64,000 nucleotides of DNA from Streptomyces chartreusis (GTDB taxonomy: Bacteria > Actinomycetota > Actinomycetes > Streptomycetales > Streptomycetaceae). The notes beneath the pieces are model-generated. The model had not been told where the DNA came from and ran no database searches. It worked only from the letters and a program-made list of their open reading frames with translations. Shown piece after piece: positions 28,901 through 37,159 of this stretch (within the stretch, counting starts at the first letter, position 1; each line of letters opens with the position of its first letter). The stretch covers positions 2,480,001 to 2,544,000 of the forward strand of contig NZ_CP023689.1 in the NCBI RefSeq assembly GCF_008704715.1, read 5' to 3'. Made by a program: the position numbers and the translations under genes.

Positions 28901-29798
28901 CGGCTCCTACGGCGGTGTCATCCACGAGATGACGGAGGCGCGGGACGTCCGGATGGGCATGTACGGCCACTCCAACCAGGTCGCCCACCACGCGAACTAC
29001 ATGTACAACGCGGCGGGTCAGCCCTGGAAGACCCAGAAGAACGTCCGTGAGGTGCTGTCGCGGCTGTACGTCGGCAGCGAGATCGGGCAGGGCTACCACG
29101 GCGACGAGGACAACGGCGAGCAGTCGGCCTGGTACCTGTTCTCCGCGCTGGGCTTCTACCCGCTGGTGATGGGCAGCGGCGAGTACGCCATCGGCTCGCC
29201 CCTGTTCACCAAGGCGACCGTCCATCTGGAGAACGGCCGGGAGCTGGTCGTCAAGGCGCCGAAGAACAGCGCCCGCAATGTGTACGTCCAGGGCGTGAAG
29301 CTCAACGGCGTGCCGTGGAAGTCGACCGCGCTCCCCCACTCGATGCTCGCGAAGGGCGGCGTGCTGGAGTTCGACATGGGCTCACGGCCCTCCACCTGGG
29401 GCACCGGCAAGAACGCGGCCCCCGTGTCGATCGCCCAGGACGACAAGGTGCCGACGCCCCGGGCGGACGCGCTGAAGGGCGACGGGGCGCTGTTCGACGA
29501 CACCTCGGCGACCCAGGCGAGCGCCACCTCGGTGGACCTGCCGGTCTCCGAGGGCACCAAGGCCGTGCAGTACACCCTGACGTCGCCGTCGGACCGGACG
29601 AAGGCGCCGACCGGCTGGAAGCTCCAGGCGTCGAAGGACGGCACCACATGGCGGACGCTCGACGAGCGCTCCGGTCAGTCCTTCGCCTGGGACCGGCAGA
29701 CACGGGCGTTCTCCGTGGGGTCACCGGGTACGTACGAGAAGTACCGCCTGGTCCTCGACGGTGAGGCGACTCTGGCGGAGGTCGAGCTGCTCGGCTGA
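25998..29798 (+). CDS. Secreted GH92 alpha-mannosidase with F5/8-type C domains
   Basis: About 1266 residues. The ATG at 25998 is preferred (GGGAGGG upstream, signal peptide begins there); a TTG at 25947 would run through the operator. The signal peptide is residues 1 to about 35. A discoidin-like F5/8C domain spans about 85-215 (WVEFDLDKPVKITKYAL), followed by a GH92 beta-sandwich and (alpha/alpha)6 barrel. The late catalytic region (about residue 1035) reads GDEDNGEQSAWYLFSALGFY where many GH92 enzymes have GNDDxGxMSxWY. A second short F5/8C-like domain closes the protein. Expected role: exo-trimming of mannose from yeast or fungal mannoproteins outside the cell. Confidence 0.87.
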   Translation: MQQRARHRWGTAVVSATAFCLAVGSQGAAVALPQAPAAADREFASSFEADDPAPDWLNTVDTTADGGKRASGVDGGYSSGIPGNVTDHVTDVRANGENSGGGEVKENLVDGEPSSKWLVFETTGWVEFDLDKPVKITKYALTSANDYAERDPRDWTLKGSSDGKDWKTVDTRSDETFSERFQTKTYDLAESAEYQHFRLEVTKNNGASGILQLSDVQFSTGGGDAPIPQDMLSLVDRGPSGSPTAKAGAGFTGKRALRYAGRHTADGRAYSYNKVYDVNVAVGRDTRLSYRVFPSMADGDLDYDATNVSVDLAFTDGTHLSDLGATDQHGFPLTPRGQGASKVLYVNQWNNVASRIGSVAAGKTVDRILVAYDSPKGPAKFRGWLDDIALKQVAPEKPKAHLSDYALTTRGTLSSGGFSRGNNFPATAVPHGFNFWTPVTNAGSLSWLYDYARSNNADNLPTIQAFSASHEPSPWMGDRQTFQVMPSAASGTPDTGREARELAFRHENETARPYYYGVRFENGLKAEMAPTDHAAVLRFTYPGDDASVLFDNVTDQAGLTLDKESGTFTGYSDVKSGLSTGATRLFVYGTFDKPVTEGSSSGVKGRLRFDAGDDRTVTLRLATSLISIDQAKDNLRQEVDGASFETVKSRAQRQWDKLLGKVEVEGATQDQLTTLYSSLYRLYLYPNSGFEKVGSKYQYASPFSPMPNPDTPTHTGAKIVDGKVYVNNGFWDTYRTTWPAYSLLTPSQAGEMVDGFVQQYKDGGWTSRWSSPGYADLMTGTSSDVAFADAYVKGVDFDAKSAYDAAVKNATVVPPSSGVGRKGMSTSPFLGYTNTETHEGLSWALEGYLNDYGIAKMGQALYKKTGDKRYKEESAYFLNRAQDYVNLFDSKAGFFQGRDEKGDWRVESSKYDPRVWGYDYTETNGWGYAFTAPQDSRGLANLYGGRSGLGDKLDEYFDTPETASPDFVGSYGGVIHEMTEARDVRMGMYGHSNQVAHHANYMYNAAGQPWKTQKNVREVLSRLYVGSEIGQGYHGDEDNGEQSAWYLFSALGFYPLVMGSGEYAIGSPLFTKATVHLENGRELVVKAPKNSARNVYVQGVKLNGVPWKSTALPHSMLAKGGVLEFDMGSRPSTWGTGKNAAPVSIAQDDKVPTPRADALKGDGALFDDTSATQASATSVDLPVSEGTKAVQYTLTSPSDRTKAPTGWKLQASKDGTTWRTLDERSGQSFAWDRQTRAFSVGSPGTYEKYRLVLDGEATLAEVELLG

Positions 29799-29827
29799 AC
29801 AACGGAGCTGGGAGACCCATGGCGAAA

Positions 29828-29881
29828 GCCGTCGCCCGGTTCGGTGGTCGCGTCGTACGCGACCCCGGGCCGGGCGACGGC
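29828..29881. terminator. Bidirectional terminator between the two GH92 genes
   Basis: Perfect 12-base arms (GCCGTCGCCCGG at 29828-29839, CCGGGCGACGGC at 29870-29881) with short A and T runs on the outer sides, lying between convergent GH92 genes. Confidence 0.7.
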
Positions 29882-29923
29882 GTTTCGTAGGACCTGGGCG
29901 GGGGCTCGCCCTGCCCGAGGCCG

Positions 29924-32900
29924 TCAGCCCACGGCCACTGTGAACACGTGCAGGTCGGTGTCGTCGGGCAGCTTCACCCGCGCGACGGTCCTGCCCTCGG
30001 GTGCCGTGAACGGCTTGGTGGCGAAGACGTAGGTGTCGACCGGGTCCCGGTCCGCGCCCGCGACGTTGCGGTAGGCGGCCCTGGCGACGACCTCGTTGCC
30101 GTACTGGACGGTGCCGGCGCCGCCGCCGACGGTCCAGTCGGTGAAGGCGAGGTCGATCGTGTCGGTGCCGCCGTCGGTGTAGGTGACGGTGGCCCTGGAC
30201 TGCTGGTTGCCGTTGACGCCGCTGCCGAGGAAGGACAACCGGCTCGCCGGAGAGGCGAGTTCGATCGTCTGGCCCGCCGCCGAGACGTTGTCCGGACGGC
30301 CGCCGGGCGAGTCGGGCCAGGTGAAGGCGAGGCCGCCCACCGTGCCCTGCCCGCCCGGCTCCAGACCGGCCTCGGCGAGGGCCTGGCGGGAGTAGCTCCA
30401 GCCGCCCCCGTCGAAGTCGGCCTCGTCGTGGTCGCCCGCGTCGTCGGAGACTCCGGTGTTGTTGTAGGCGGCCAGCAGCGTGCCCGGCGCCGCGACGGTC
30501 AGGGACACGGGCTGGACGTAGGAGCTGTCGCCCGAGGTCACGGTGACGTCGACCGAGTAGAAGCCCTGTTTCGCGCCCTCGGCCGAGGTCAGCGTGATCT
30601 TCTGCGAGCCGTCGGTCACGGTGCCCTCGGCGGGCGACGCGGTGATCCCGTCAGGCGCCTCGACCCGGAAACGCACCTCGGGGCCCGCTCCCCCGCTCAT
30701 CGACAGCGCGCGGATGCCGACGTCGGCGCTCCCGCCCGGCGCGACGGTCGCCGCGGTCGGGCCGACGCCGATCTGGTACGGCTGCTCACCCGCCCGGAAG
30801 GACGGCGGCGCCTCGGACGCGCCCCAGGCCGGGTCGGGCGTGGCGGACAGCGTGTAGTCCAGCCGGCCGCCGTCCCGCACGAAGGACGCCGGGAGCCAGG
30901 CTCGCTCACTGCCGCGGCCGTTGACCGCCAGGGAGTGGACGTACGGGGCGCCGGCGGCGGCACCCTGCGCGCGCACGGAGATGTCGCCGCCGCCCGGACG
31001 GTCGATCTCGATGCGCGGGAACAGCGGTGAGGCGAGGACCAGTTCGGCGCGGGACGGCACCTGCGGGTACATGCCGAGCGCGGAGAAGACGTACCAGGAC
31101 GACATGGCGCCGAGGTCGTCGTTGCCGGGGATGCCGCCGGGCTCGGTGGACCACAGCGCGCGCATCGCCGCGCGGACCGTCTCCTGCGTCTTGTACGGCG
31201 CGCCCGCGTAGGCGTACAGGTAGGGCACGTTGATGGACGGCTCGTTGTCCATCTCGGACTTGTCGCCGCCGCTGCCGGTGAAGGCCCAGCCGCCGTCGGC
31301 GTCGTGGAAGAACGTGTCGAGCCGCCGCTCGGCCGCGGCACGGCCGCCCATGGCGGCGAAGAGTCCGGCCGGGTCGTGCTGGACCATCCAGGTGTACTGG
31401 GCGGCCGTACCCTCCACGAACCCGTTGCCGGTGGCCGGGGTGAAGCCGGTGACCCAGCTGCCGTCGGCCTTGCGGTTGGCGATGTAGCCGCCGTCCTCGG
31501 TGGCGGCGATGTTGAAGTTGTTCTGCCACCACTGGGAGCGGTCGGCGAAGGTCTTCGCCGTGTCCTTCTGCCCCGCCTCGGCGGCGAGCTGCGAGAGGGC
31601 GAAGTCGGCGCCGGACATCTCCAGCGTCTCGGCGGCACCGCCCCACGCGTTCGACACGGACGGCATGTAATGGTGCTTCAAGTACTTGTCCAGGGACGGA
31701 CGTTGACCGACCGACAGCACCGGCTTGCCGGCCGGCGACAGGTCCTTGTCGGTGGGTACGGTCGCCGCCTTCACCAGCGACCGCAGGGCCCCGCGCAGGT
31801 CGAAGTCCGTGCCGCCGAAGGCGCGGATGCCGGCCAGGGCGATGGGCGAGGGGTCGCCGTTCATGACGTGCGTGCCGCTCGCGCCGTGCAGCCAGCGGTC
31901 CCAGACACCGCCGTTCTGCTCCGCCAGCTCGTACAGCGACTGGGCGATGTCCGAGCCGACGCGCGGATCGAGGAGCGTGAGCAGCTGCACCTGGTCGCGG
32001 TAGACGTCCCAGCCGGAGAAGGTGCCGTACTGGGCCCGGTGGCCCTTGCCCACGACGTGGACCTGGCCGTCGGAGCCCCGGTACCTGCGATCGGCGTCAC
32101 TGATGACGTTCGGGTGCAGCAGCGCGTGGTACAGCGCGGTGTAGAAGGTGGCGCGCTCGGCGTCGGTGCCGCCGCCGACCCGGATCTGGGAGAGGCGCTC
32201 GCGCCAGGCCCGGCGCGCCGCGTCCGCCACGGTGTCGAAGGAGCGGTTCGGCGGGTTCTCCGCCGCGAGGTTGGCCTCCGCGCCGGCCTGGCTGACGTAC
32301 GAGATGCCGACCTTGACGTTCACCGGTCCGGTGCCGGGCGCGAACTCGACGTAGCCGCCGGCCCCCTTGCCCGCGACGGGCCGCCCGCCGCTGCCGAACC
32401 CGCCCGTGCCGCCGCTCGCCTCGGTGGACCCGGGGTCGAGCCGGTCGTCCTTCCAGGTGCCGGTGGTCTTGAAGGCGCGGTCGAAGCGGGCGGTGAAGTG
32501 GACGGTGTAGTAGGAGCGTTGCCCCTCCGGGTCGAGGTAGCCGCAGAAGTTGCCGGAGGTCACGGACCCGGAGATCGTCCGCTTCGCCGGGTCGATCCGG
32601 ACGGTCGAATCGGTCGACCCCACCTCGGAGTTGGCGCTGCGGACGAGCAGCGAGGCCGGTTTGCCGGCGGGGTAGATGAAGCGGGCCGAGCCGGTGCGGG
32701 CGGTCGCGGTGAGGTCGGCCAAGACGCCGGACGCGAGGCGGACCCGGTAACGGCCGGGTTCGGTGCTCTCGTCGGTGTGACTGAAGTCGGAGGCGTAGAC
32801 GGCGTCCTTGGTGTCGCTCGCGGGCGACGAGGTGACCTCGCCGGCGTACGGGAAGAACGGGATGTCGCCGCTGCCGCCCGCGCAGCCGGTGCCCGACATG

Positions 32901-33190
32901 TGGGTCAGGCTGAAGCCGCGGATGCGGGTGGCGTCGTAGTGGTAACCGCCGGGCGCGGCGGTGCGGGTGGCGTCGCCTCTGGTGTTCTCCGGGCTGAAGG
33001 ACAGCATGCCGAACGGCGTGACGGCACCCGGGAAGACATTGCCGCCGTTCCTGGTGCCGATCAGCGGATCGACGTACGACGTCGGATCCTGGACGAGATC
33101 CGGGGGCGCCGTGGGCGCCGCGAGGGCGGGGGTGGCGCTGCCGACCGCGAGCACGGCGGCGAGCAGCAGGGACGTGGGACGGAAACGCAT
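29924..33190 (-). CDS. Secreted GH92 alpha-mannosidase
   Basis: 1088 residues. The ATG at 33190 is chosen because AGGAGGAGG lies upstream and a clean signal peptide (LLLAAVLAVGSATPALA) begins there. The GH92 catalytic region is intact, including GNDDLGAMSSWYVFSALGMY at about residues 690-710. The C-terminal quarter holds an NPCBM/NEW2-like Ig segment and a beta-sandwich. It converges with the first GH92 gene. The two enzymes share a fold, but their catalytic motifs differ, suggesting different linkage or aglycone specificity. Confidence 0.87.
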   Translation of the reverse strand: MRFRPTSLLLAAVLAVGSATPALAAPTAPPDLVQDPTSYVDPLIGTRNGGNVFPGAVTPFGMLSFSPENTRGDATRTAAPGGYHYDATRIRGFSLTHMSGTGCAGGSGDIPFFPYAGEVTSSPASDTKDAVYASDFSHTDESTEPGRYRVRLASGVLADLTATARTGSARFIYPAGKPASLLVRSANSEVGSTDSTVRIDPAKRTISGSVTSGNFCGYLDPEGQRSYYTVHFTARFDRAFKTTGTWKDDRLDPGSTEASGGTGGFGSGGRPVAGKGAGGYVEFAPGTGPVNVKVGISYVSQAGAEANLAAENPPNRSFDTVADAARRAWRERLSQIRVGGGTDAERATFYTALYHALLHPNVISDADRRYRGSDGQVHVVGKGHRAQYGTFSGWDVYRDQVQLLTLLDPRVGSDIAQSLYELAEQNGGVWDRWLHGASGTHVMNGDPSPIALAGIRAFGGTDFDLRGALRSLVKAATVPTDKDLSPAGKPVLSVGQRPSLDKYLKHHYMPSVSNAWGGAAETLEMSGADFALSQLAAEAGQKDTAKTFADRSQWWQNNFNIAATEDGGYIANRKADGSWVTGFTPATGNGFVEGTAAQYTWMVQHDPAGLFAAMGGRAAAERRLDTFFHDADGGWAFTGSGGDKSEMDNEPSINVPYLYAYAGAPYKTQETVRAAMRALWSTEPGGIPGNDDLGAMSSWYVFSALGMYPQVPSRAELVLASPLFPRIEIDRPGGGDISVRAQGAAAGAPYVHSLAVNGRGSERAWLPASFVRDGGRLDYTLSATPDPAWGASEAPPSFRAGEQPYQIGVGPTAATVAPGGSADVGIRALSMSGGAGPEVRFRVEAPDGITASPAEGTVTDGSQKITLTSAEGAKQGFYSVDVTVTSGDSSYVQPVSLTVAAPGTLLAAYNNTGVSDDAGDHDEADFDGGGWSYSRQALAEAGLEPGGQGTVGGLAFTWPDSPGGRPDNVSAAGQTIELASPASRLSFLGSGVNGNQQSRATVTYTDGGTDTIDLAFTDWTVGGGAGTVQYGNEVVARAAYRNVAGADRDPVDTYVFATKPFTAPEGRTVARVKLPDDTDLHVFTVAVG

Positions 33191-33381
33191 GACGCGGCCC
33201 CTCCTCCTTCGGACGGGTCGCGCACCACAGGTCGCACAAGCCGCAGGGACAGTAGCGTGAGTCACCGGTACCACGGAAGGGCGCGTTCCGAGGCGGGGCA
33301 CGAGGGGCCCCTCACCTGGATGGGGCAGCGGAACGACCGGATCCGCAGGATGCCGGAGGTCACTTGACCCCCAACTGGCTT

Positions 33382-33393
33382 GACATCGTTGTC
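33382..33393. promoter_or_regulatory. Near-copy of GH92 operator
   Basis: GACATCGTTGTC differs from the perfect palindrome by one base. It is centred 46 bases from copy 2 (33428-33439), a spacing suited to cooperative binding or looping upstream of the second GH92 gene. Confidence 0.45.
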
Positions 33394-33427
33394 CGTTGAA
33401 GCGGTAGAGTCATCCGGCAGACCACTA

Positions 33428-33439
33428 GACAACGTTGTC
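33428..33439. promoter_or_regulatory. Palindromic operator GACAACGTTGTC, copy 2
   Basis: Identical to 25961-25972. It lies about 240 bases ahead of the second GH92 start, in the 376-base gap between that gene and the LPMO 3' end. It implies co-regulation of the two mannosidases by one LacI-type repressor, which is not encoded in this window. Confidence 0.6.
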
Positions 33440-33514
33440 GCACCGCGACCTCGCACAAGCCACTCACCCACCCGGACGGTCCCACTTCCCCCCCCCTCGG
33501 GCTCGTCCGGCTCG

Positions 33515-33552
33515 CGGACCCGGTGGACGGCGGCTCACGCCCACCGGGTCCG
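33515..33552 (-). terminator. Terminator hairpin after LPMO gene
   Basis: Twelve-base perfect arms (CGGACCCGGTGG at 33515-33526, CCACCGGGTCCG at 33541-33552) with a 14-base loop just beyond the LPMO stop at 33567. Confidence 0.65.
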
Positions 33553-33566
33553 CCCGGAGCGACGGT

Positions 33567-34649
33567 TCAGCCCACTCGGCAGGGCAGCGCCGTCGTACTG
33601 TCGCCGCCGGATCCGGTCACCACATAGCCGAAGGTCGTACTCTCCCCCGGATCGAGGGAGCCGTTCCAGTCGGCGTTGTGGACCATCACGTCCTGGCCGG
33701 TGTAGGTGGCGTTGCCGCTCCAGAGGCTGTCGACCTTCTGGCCGGCCGGGAGCGTCCAGTCGACCATCCAGCCGAGCATCGGGACGTCGCCGGTGTTGGT
33801 GACGGTCACCTCGGACTGGTAGCCACCGGACCAACTGCCCGTCGTACGGCGGGCCGCGGAGCACTCACCGGGCACCGGGTCGGTCGGGTTGCCCGGCTCC
33901 TTGATGCCGGTGACCTCGCCGTTGCCGCCGTCGAAGACGACGTCGGAGCAGGAGTAGAAGGTCTCGGCGCTGTCCGAGCGCTGCCAGACCATGTAGACGA
34001 TGTGGCGGCCGGACTTGTTCGCGGGCAGCTGTCCGGTCCAGGAGTAGTTGGCCTCGACCGTGCCCGGGGAGCCGTTCAGCGGCGGGTGGTCGACGCTGAG
34101 GAACGGCTGCGACTCCATGTCGTCCCAGGTGAGCGTGCGGGTGGGGTCGAAGCCGTCCTTGGTGATGTAGACGTAGAACCAACCCGGGTGCGCCGCCCAG
34201 GCGTTGTAGGAGAAGTCGACGGTCGCGCCGGAGGTCAGGTGGGTGAGCGGCCAGTCCTTGCTGGGTGTGTTGAAGCCGGTGAAGTTGGTGTTGCCGCCGC
34301 TGCACAGCTGGCCGTCGGGCACGAAGCCGCGGGTGCGGCCGGCGCCGTCGGAGCGCAGCACGGAGAACCAGTTGTAGAACGGGGTCGTGCCGCTGACCTG
34401 CTGGGCCGCCCTGCAGGCCGGGTTGACCGGCTTGATCTCACCGGTGTCGGTGAGGCCGTCCCGCCAGCACAGGAAGGTACGGCTGCCGGGCGTCATGGGC
34501 GTGCCGTGCGCCTCCGCCCTGCCTCCGGTGCTCATGACGAGGGTGACGGCGGGGATGGTCGCGAGCAGCGAGATCAGGACGAGGAAGAGGGCTCTGGTGC
34601 GGGTGGGGAGGGTTAATCGGCGGGGTGCGTCCTTTGTTGTCAGGATCAT
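33567..34649 (-). CDS. Secreted AA10 lytic polysaccharide monooxygenase with CBM2
   Basis: 360 residues. The signal peptide ends at AEA so that His48 becomes the mature N-terminus (HGTPMTPGSR), the first ligand of the copper histidine brace; the second His lies in AWAAHPGWFYVYI. The AA10 domain is about 48-235. A linker leads to a C-terminal CBM2 (about 262-360) with paired Cys and exposed Trp positions (GYQSEVTVTNTG, WTLPAGQKV). AA10-CBM2 enzymes usually act on crystalline cellulose, and the CebR box upstream supports that; some also act on chitin. It uses copper, a reductant and peroxide or oxygen outside the cell. Confidence 0.93.
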   Translation of the reverse strand: MILTTKDAPRRLTLPTRTRALFLVLISLLATIPAVTLVMSTGGRAEAHGTPMTPGSRTFLCWRDGLTDTGEIKPVNPACRAAQQVSGTTPFYNWFSVLRSDGAGRTRGFVPDGQLCSGGNTNFTGFNTPSKDWPLTHLTSGATVDFSYNAWAAHPGWFYVYITKDGFDPTRTLTWDDMESQPFLSVDHPPLNGSPGTVEANYSWTGQLPANKSGRHIVYMVWQRSDSAETFYSCSDVVFDGGNGEVTGIKEPGNPTDPVPGECSAARRTTGSWSGGYQSEVTVTNTGDVPMLGWMVDWTLPAGQKVDSLWSGNATYTGQDVMVHNADWNGSLDPGESTTFGYVVTGSGGDSTTALPCRVG

Positions 34650-34746
34650 GACAGTCCAGTCCGTTCCTTCAGGTGCGGGCTGTGGGGATTGCGGACGAGT
34701 GCGGGGTGGGAGCGGTTCGGGGCGGCGGGTTCCGGTCCACCACTCA

Positions 34747-34760
34747 TGGGAGCGCTCCCA
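34747..34760. promoter_or_regulatory. CebR box upstream of LPMO
   Basis: TGGGAGCGCTCCCA is a perfect match to the 14-base palindromic CebR operator of Streptomyces, about 98 bases before the LPMO start. CebR is the LacI-family repressor of cellulose and cellobiose genes, released by cellobiose. A weaker half-site-like copy (GTGGGAGCGGTTCGG) lies near 34706. Confidence 0.85.
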
Positions 34761-34826
34761 CCCCGTCTGTTGCGGAAGGTAGCGCCGTGGGGCGTGGTTG
34801 TAAATATCAGGTGCGGGCCGGCGGCC

Positions 34827-35384
34827 TCACGCAGCCGACCGAACGACGACTTCGAAACACACCCAGACACCCACGAGAAGCAACTCGGCCACTCCGCCCG
34901 CCCGTCGGGCGCTGCTCGGTTCCGGAGTGTCGTCGGAGCGGCTGCGACCTGCCTCGACGAGGCCCGTCATCGCCTGGCGACCGAGGTGCCCGGCGGGCCA
35001 ACCGGCGTAGGCGTCCAGGCGGACCACCGGGTCGCTGCGCAGCGTGAGCAGGGGCCCCTCACCGGGCAGCCATGTCAGGTCGGCGATGTCGCCGAAGGGG
35101 ATGTGCCACTTGGTGAAGCGGTTCCTCACCGTCAGCGCCGACGCGCTCGCCTTGAGGTACGTGCACAGGCTGAAGCGCCAGATCCAGTAACCGCCCATCG
35201 CCGCCATCGTGCAGAAGGCCGCACGGCGCCAGGGTTCCAAGAACCAGACTTCACGGACAAGTTCGGCGCAGAAGGCCGGCCACACGATCAGCACGATCAC
35301 CCAGCAGACCGTCTTGCCCACTCGCCTGCCTGCGATCTCGATGCGCCGGCCACCAGCTGCGACACATGCCCTCGCCGGCTCCAC
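34827..35384 (-). CDS. Small membrane protein with PH-like domain
   Basis: 185 residues, GTG start at 35384. Two hydrophobic segments near the N-terminus (VCWVIVLIVWPAFCAELV; then a shorter one around residues 55-75) are followed by a soluble region (ASALTVRNRFTKWHIPFGDI) resembling the bacterial PH domain found in Streptomyces membrane proteins. The C-terminus has a further hydrophobic stretch. It follows the ArsR-type gene by 24 bases on the same strand and is probably co-transcribed. Function unknown. Confidence 0.6.
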   Translation of the reverse strand: MEPARACVAAGGRRIEIAGRRVGKTVCWVIVLIVWPAFCAELVREVWFLEPWRRAAFCTMAAMGGYWIWRFSLCTYLKASASALTVRNRFTKWHIPFGDIADLTWLPGEGPLLTLRSDPVVRLDAYAGWPAGHLGRQAMTGLVEAGRSRSDDTPEPSSARRAGGVAELLLVGVWVCFEVVVRSAA

Positions 35385-35408
35385 CTTGGCTGCGACTTCC
35401 GCAGCATG

Positions 35409-35768
35409 TCACCTCGTCGTGTGCAACGTCGCCGTGTCGTCGTCGGCTCGTTGGAGTTCGGTGAGGAGCTGGTTCTGGCCGGCGAGGAGTTCGGTGAGGA
35501 TGCGGCGGGCGGCGCGCAGGAGTTCGGCGACGTCGCCTCCCGCGAGGGCGTAGCGGACGGTGGAGCCCTCCCGCATGGACACGACGATGCCCGAGCGCCG
35601 CAGGACGGCCAACTGCTGCGACAGGCTGGACGGTTCGATGTCGATGTCGGCCAGCAGGTCCCGTACGGACACCGGCCCGTGCTGGAGGAGTTCCAGCACC
35701 CGGATGCGCACGGGGTGGCCGAGCATGCGGAAGAACTCCGCCTTGACCTGGTAGAGGGGGGCCTGCAT
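35409..35768 (-). CDS. ArsR-family winged-helix transcriptional regulator
   Basis: 119 residues, ATG at 35768 with GGAG about 10 bases upstream. The winged helix reads FFRMLGHPVRIRVLELL, then VSVRDLLADIDIEPSSLSQQ, then REGSTVRYAL. No CxC metal motif is seen, so it is not an obvious arsenic or zinc sensor. The likely target is its own promoter and the downstream membrane protein. Confidence 0.8.
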   Translation of the reverse strand: MQAPLYQVKAEFFRMLGHPVRIRVLELLQHGPVSVRDLLADIDIEPSSLSQQLAVLRRSGIVVSMREGSTVRYALAGGDVAELLRAARRILTELLAGQNQLLTELQRADDDTATLHTTR

Positions 35769-35976
35769 GGCTGCTCGCTCCTGCTCGGGTGGGTGGGATT
35801 GCGGTCGCCGCGACGCGGCGGTGCCGAAGGACACCGCCGCCTCGCGGACCGCTCTCGGATGTCGATCCTTCACGTCTCGGACCCGGCAGGAACGCACATT
35901 GGCACCATGCTGATGTGGTGACTTGAAGAAGTCTTCACATCATGGGCAGACGTGGCCACCGGCTTCTTCGAGCGCG

Positions 35977-36363
35977 CTAGATCTCGATCGCCTCCTCCAC
36001 GCGCTTGAGTTGGTGGCGGGCCATCGCCAGATTCGAGTTGCCCTTGTCGAGGACGAGGTACAGGAACAGTCCGTTGCCCGTACGGCCGGTCACCAGGCGG
36101 ATCACGTGGTACTGCCGGTCCAGCGTGATCAGGATGTCCTCGATCCGGCCCTTGAGGCCCAACTGCTCCATGGTGCGGACCTTGGCCCGGATGACATCCG
36201 TGTTCCCGGCCGCGGCGACGGTCAGGTCCAGGTCCTTGCCCCCACCGAGCGTGCCCAGGGCCATTCCGCTGGTGTAGTCGACGACGGCGGCTCCCAGCGC
36301 TCCCTCGACCCCGGCCATCATCTCCTTCAACGACACTTCCACACTCGCCACTGCGCCTCCCAT
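35977..36363 (-). CDS. Roadblock/LC7-domain protein
   Basis: 128 residues from the ATG at 36363 (GAAGG 6 bases upstream); a GTG at 36351 behind GGGAGG is an alternative. The sequence follows the roadblock/LC7 fold (MMAGVEGALGAAVVDYTSGMA, then FLYLVLDKGNSNLAMARHQL). Such proteins act as small regulators of Ras-like GTPases in Streptomyces conservons, but no GTPase gene is adjacent here. Partner unknown. Confidence 0.7.
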   Translation of the reverse strand: MGGAVASVEVSLKEMMAGVEGALGAAVVDYTSGMALGTLGGGKDLDLTVAAAGNTDVIRAKVRTMEQLGLKGRIEDILITLDRQYHVIRLVTGRTGNGLFLYLVLDKGNSNLAMARHQLKRVEEAIEI

Positions 36364-36542
36364 TGCGTGCCTTCGACTGCGGCGGGCCGGCACCGGCCGA
36401 CCCGCCTCGGTGTCCGGACCGTAGGCACGCCGTCGGCGCGCGAGCGGGAAGTCTTTGGGACTGATCTCTGACGACCGAACGACGTCGCGAAGCGACCGTT
36501 CGATTGACCGCAAGTGCCGTGACGGGAAGTGAAGTTGACGCC

Positions 36543-37091
36543 CTAGCCTCTCGGGCCGGGGCCCGGCTTCCAGTCCTGGACGAGGAGCCCGAGCAGTACC
36601 TCGTCCAGGAACTCGCCCATCACCCAGGCCGAGGAGCGCAGCACGCCCTCGCGGACGAAGCCGTTGCGCTCGGCGGAGCGCAGCATCGCGGCGTTGTCCG
36701 AGAGCGTCTCGATCTGGAGCCGCCGCAGGCCGCGTACGACGAATCCGTAGTGGCACAGCACCGCGACCACATCGGTGCCGTAACCCTTGCCGCGCGCGGA
36801 CGGCAGCAGGCCGAGCCCGATGTGCGCGGACCGGTTGTGGTTGTCGATGCCCCACAGCGTCGCGGTGCCGATCAGCGAGCCGCCGTCCAGCTCCACCACG
36901 GAGAACGGGACGTGTCCCTGCTCCTTGTCGTCCACCACGAGCCGCGGGTCCTTCGAGCCGGGGCTGATCGGCCGCCACGGCCCGCTCTCGGCCCGCGAGG
37001 AGTTGACCACGTCGTCGTAGAGCTCGGTCAGCAGAACCGGTATGTCGTCCTCGTGGCGGGCCCTCAGCCCGACCTTGTCGCCCTTCAGCAT
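36543..37091 (-). CDS. GNAT-family N-acetyltransferase (RimJ/RimL-like)
   Basis: 182 residues. The acetyl-CoA-binding motif A is visible as LLPSARGKGYGTDVVAVL, and the downstream helix NAAMLRSAERNGFVREGVLR is typical of the RimJ/RimL branch. Length is normal. The acceptor may be a protein N-terminus, spermidine-like amine or antibiotic and cannot be decided. It stands 68 bases downstream of the VOC gene on the same strand. Confidence 0.85.
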   Translation of the reverse strand: MLKGDKVGLRARHEDDIPVLLTELYDDVVNSSRAESGPWRPISPGSKDPRLVVDDKEQGHVPFSVVELDGGSLIGTATLWGIDNHNRSAHIGLGLLPSARGKGYGTDVVAVLCHYGFVVRGLRRLQIETLSDNAAMLRSAERNGFVREGVLRSSAWVMGEFLDEVLLGLLVQDWKPGPGPRG

Positions 37092-37159
37092 GCAGGCTTC
37101 CTATCCGACCGGTCCGGCCCTCGGCAAACGATTAGAAGGCCGGGTCAGCCGGCCGGGGC

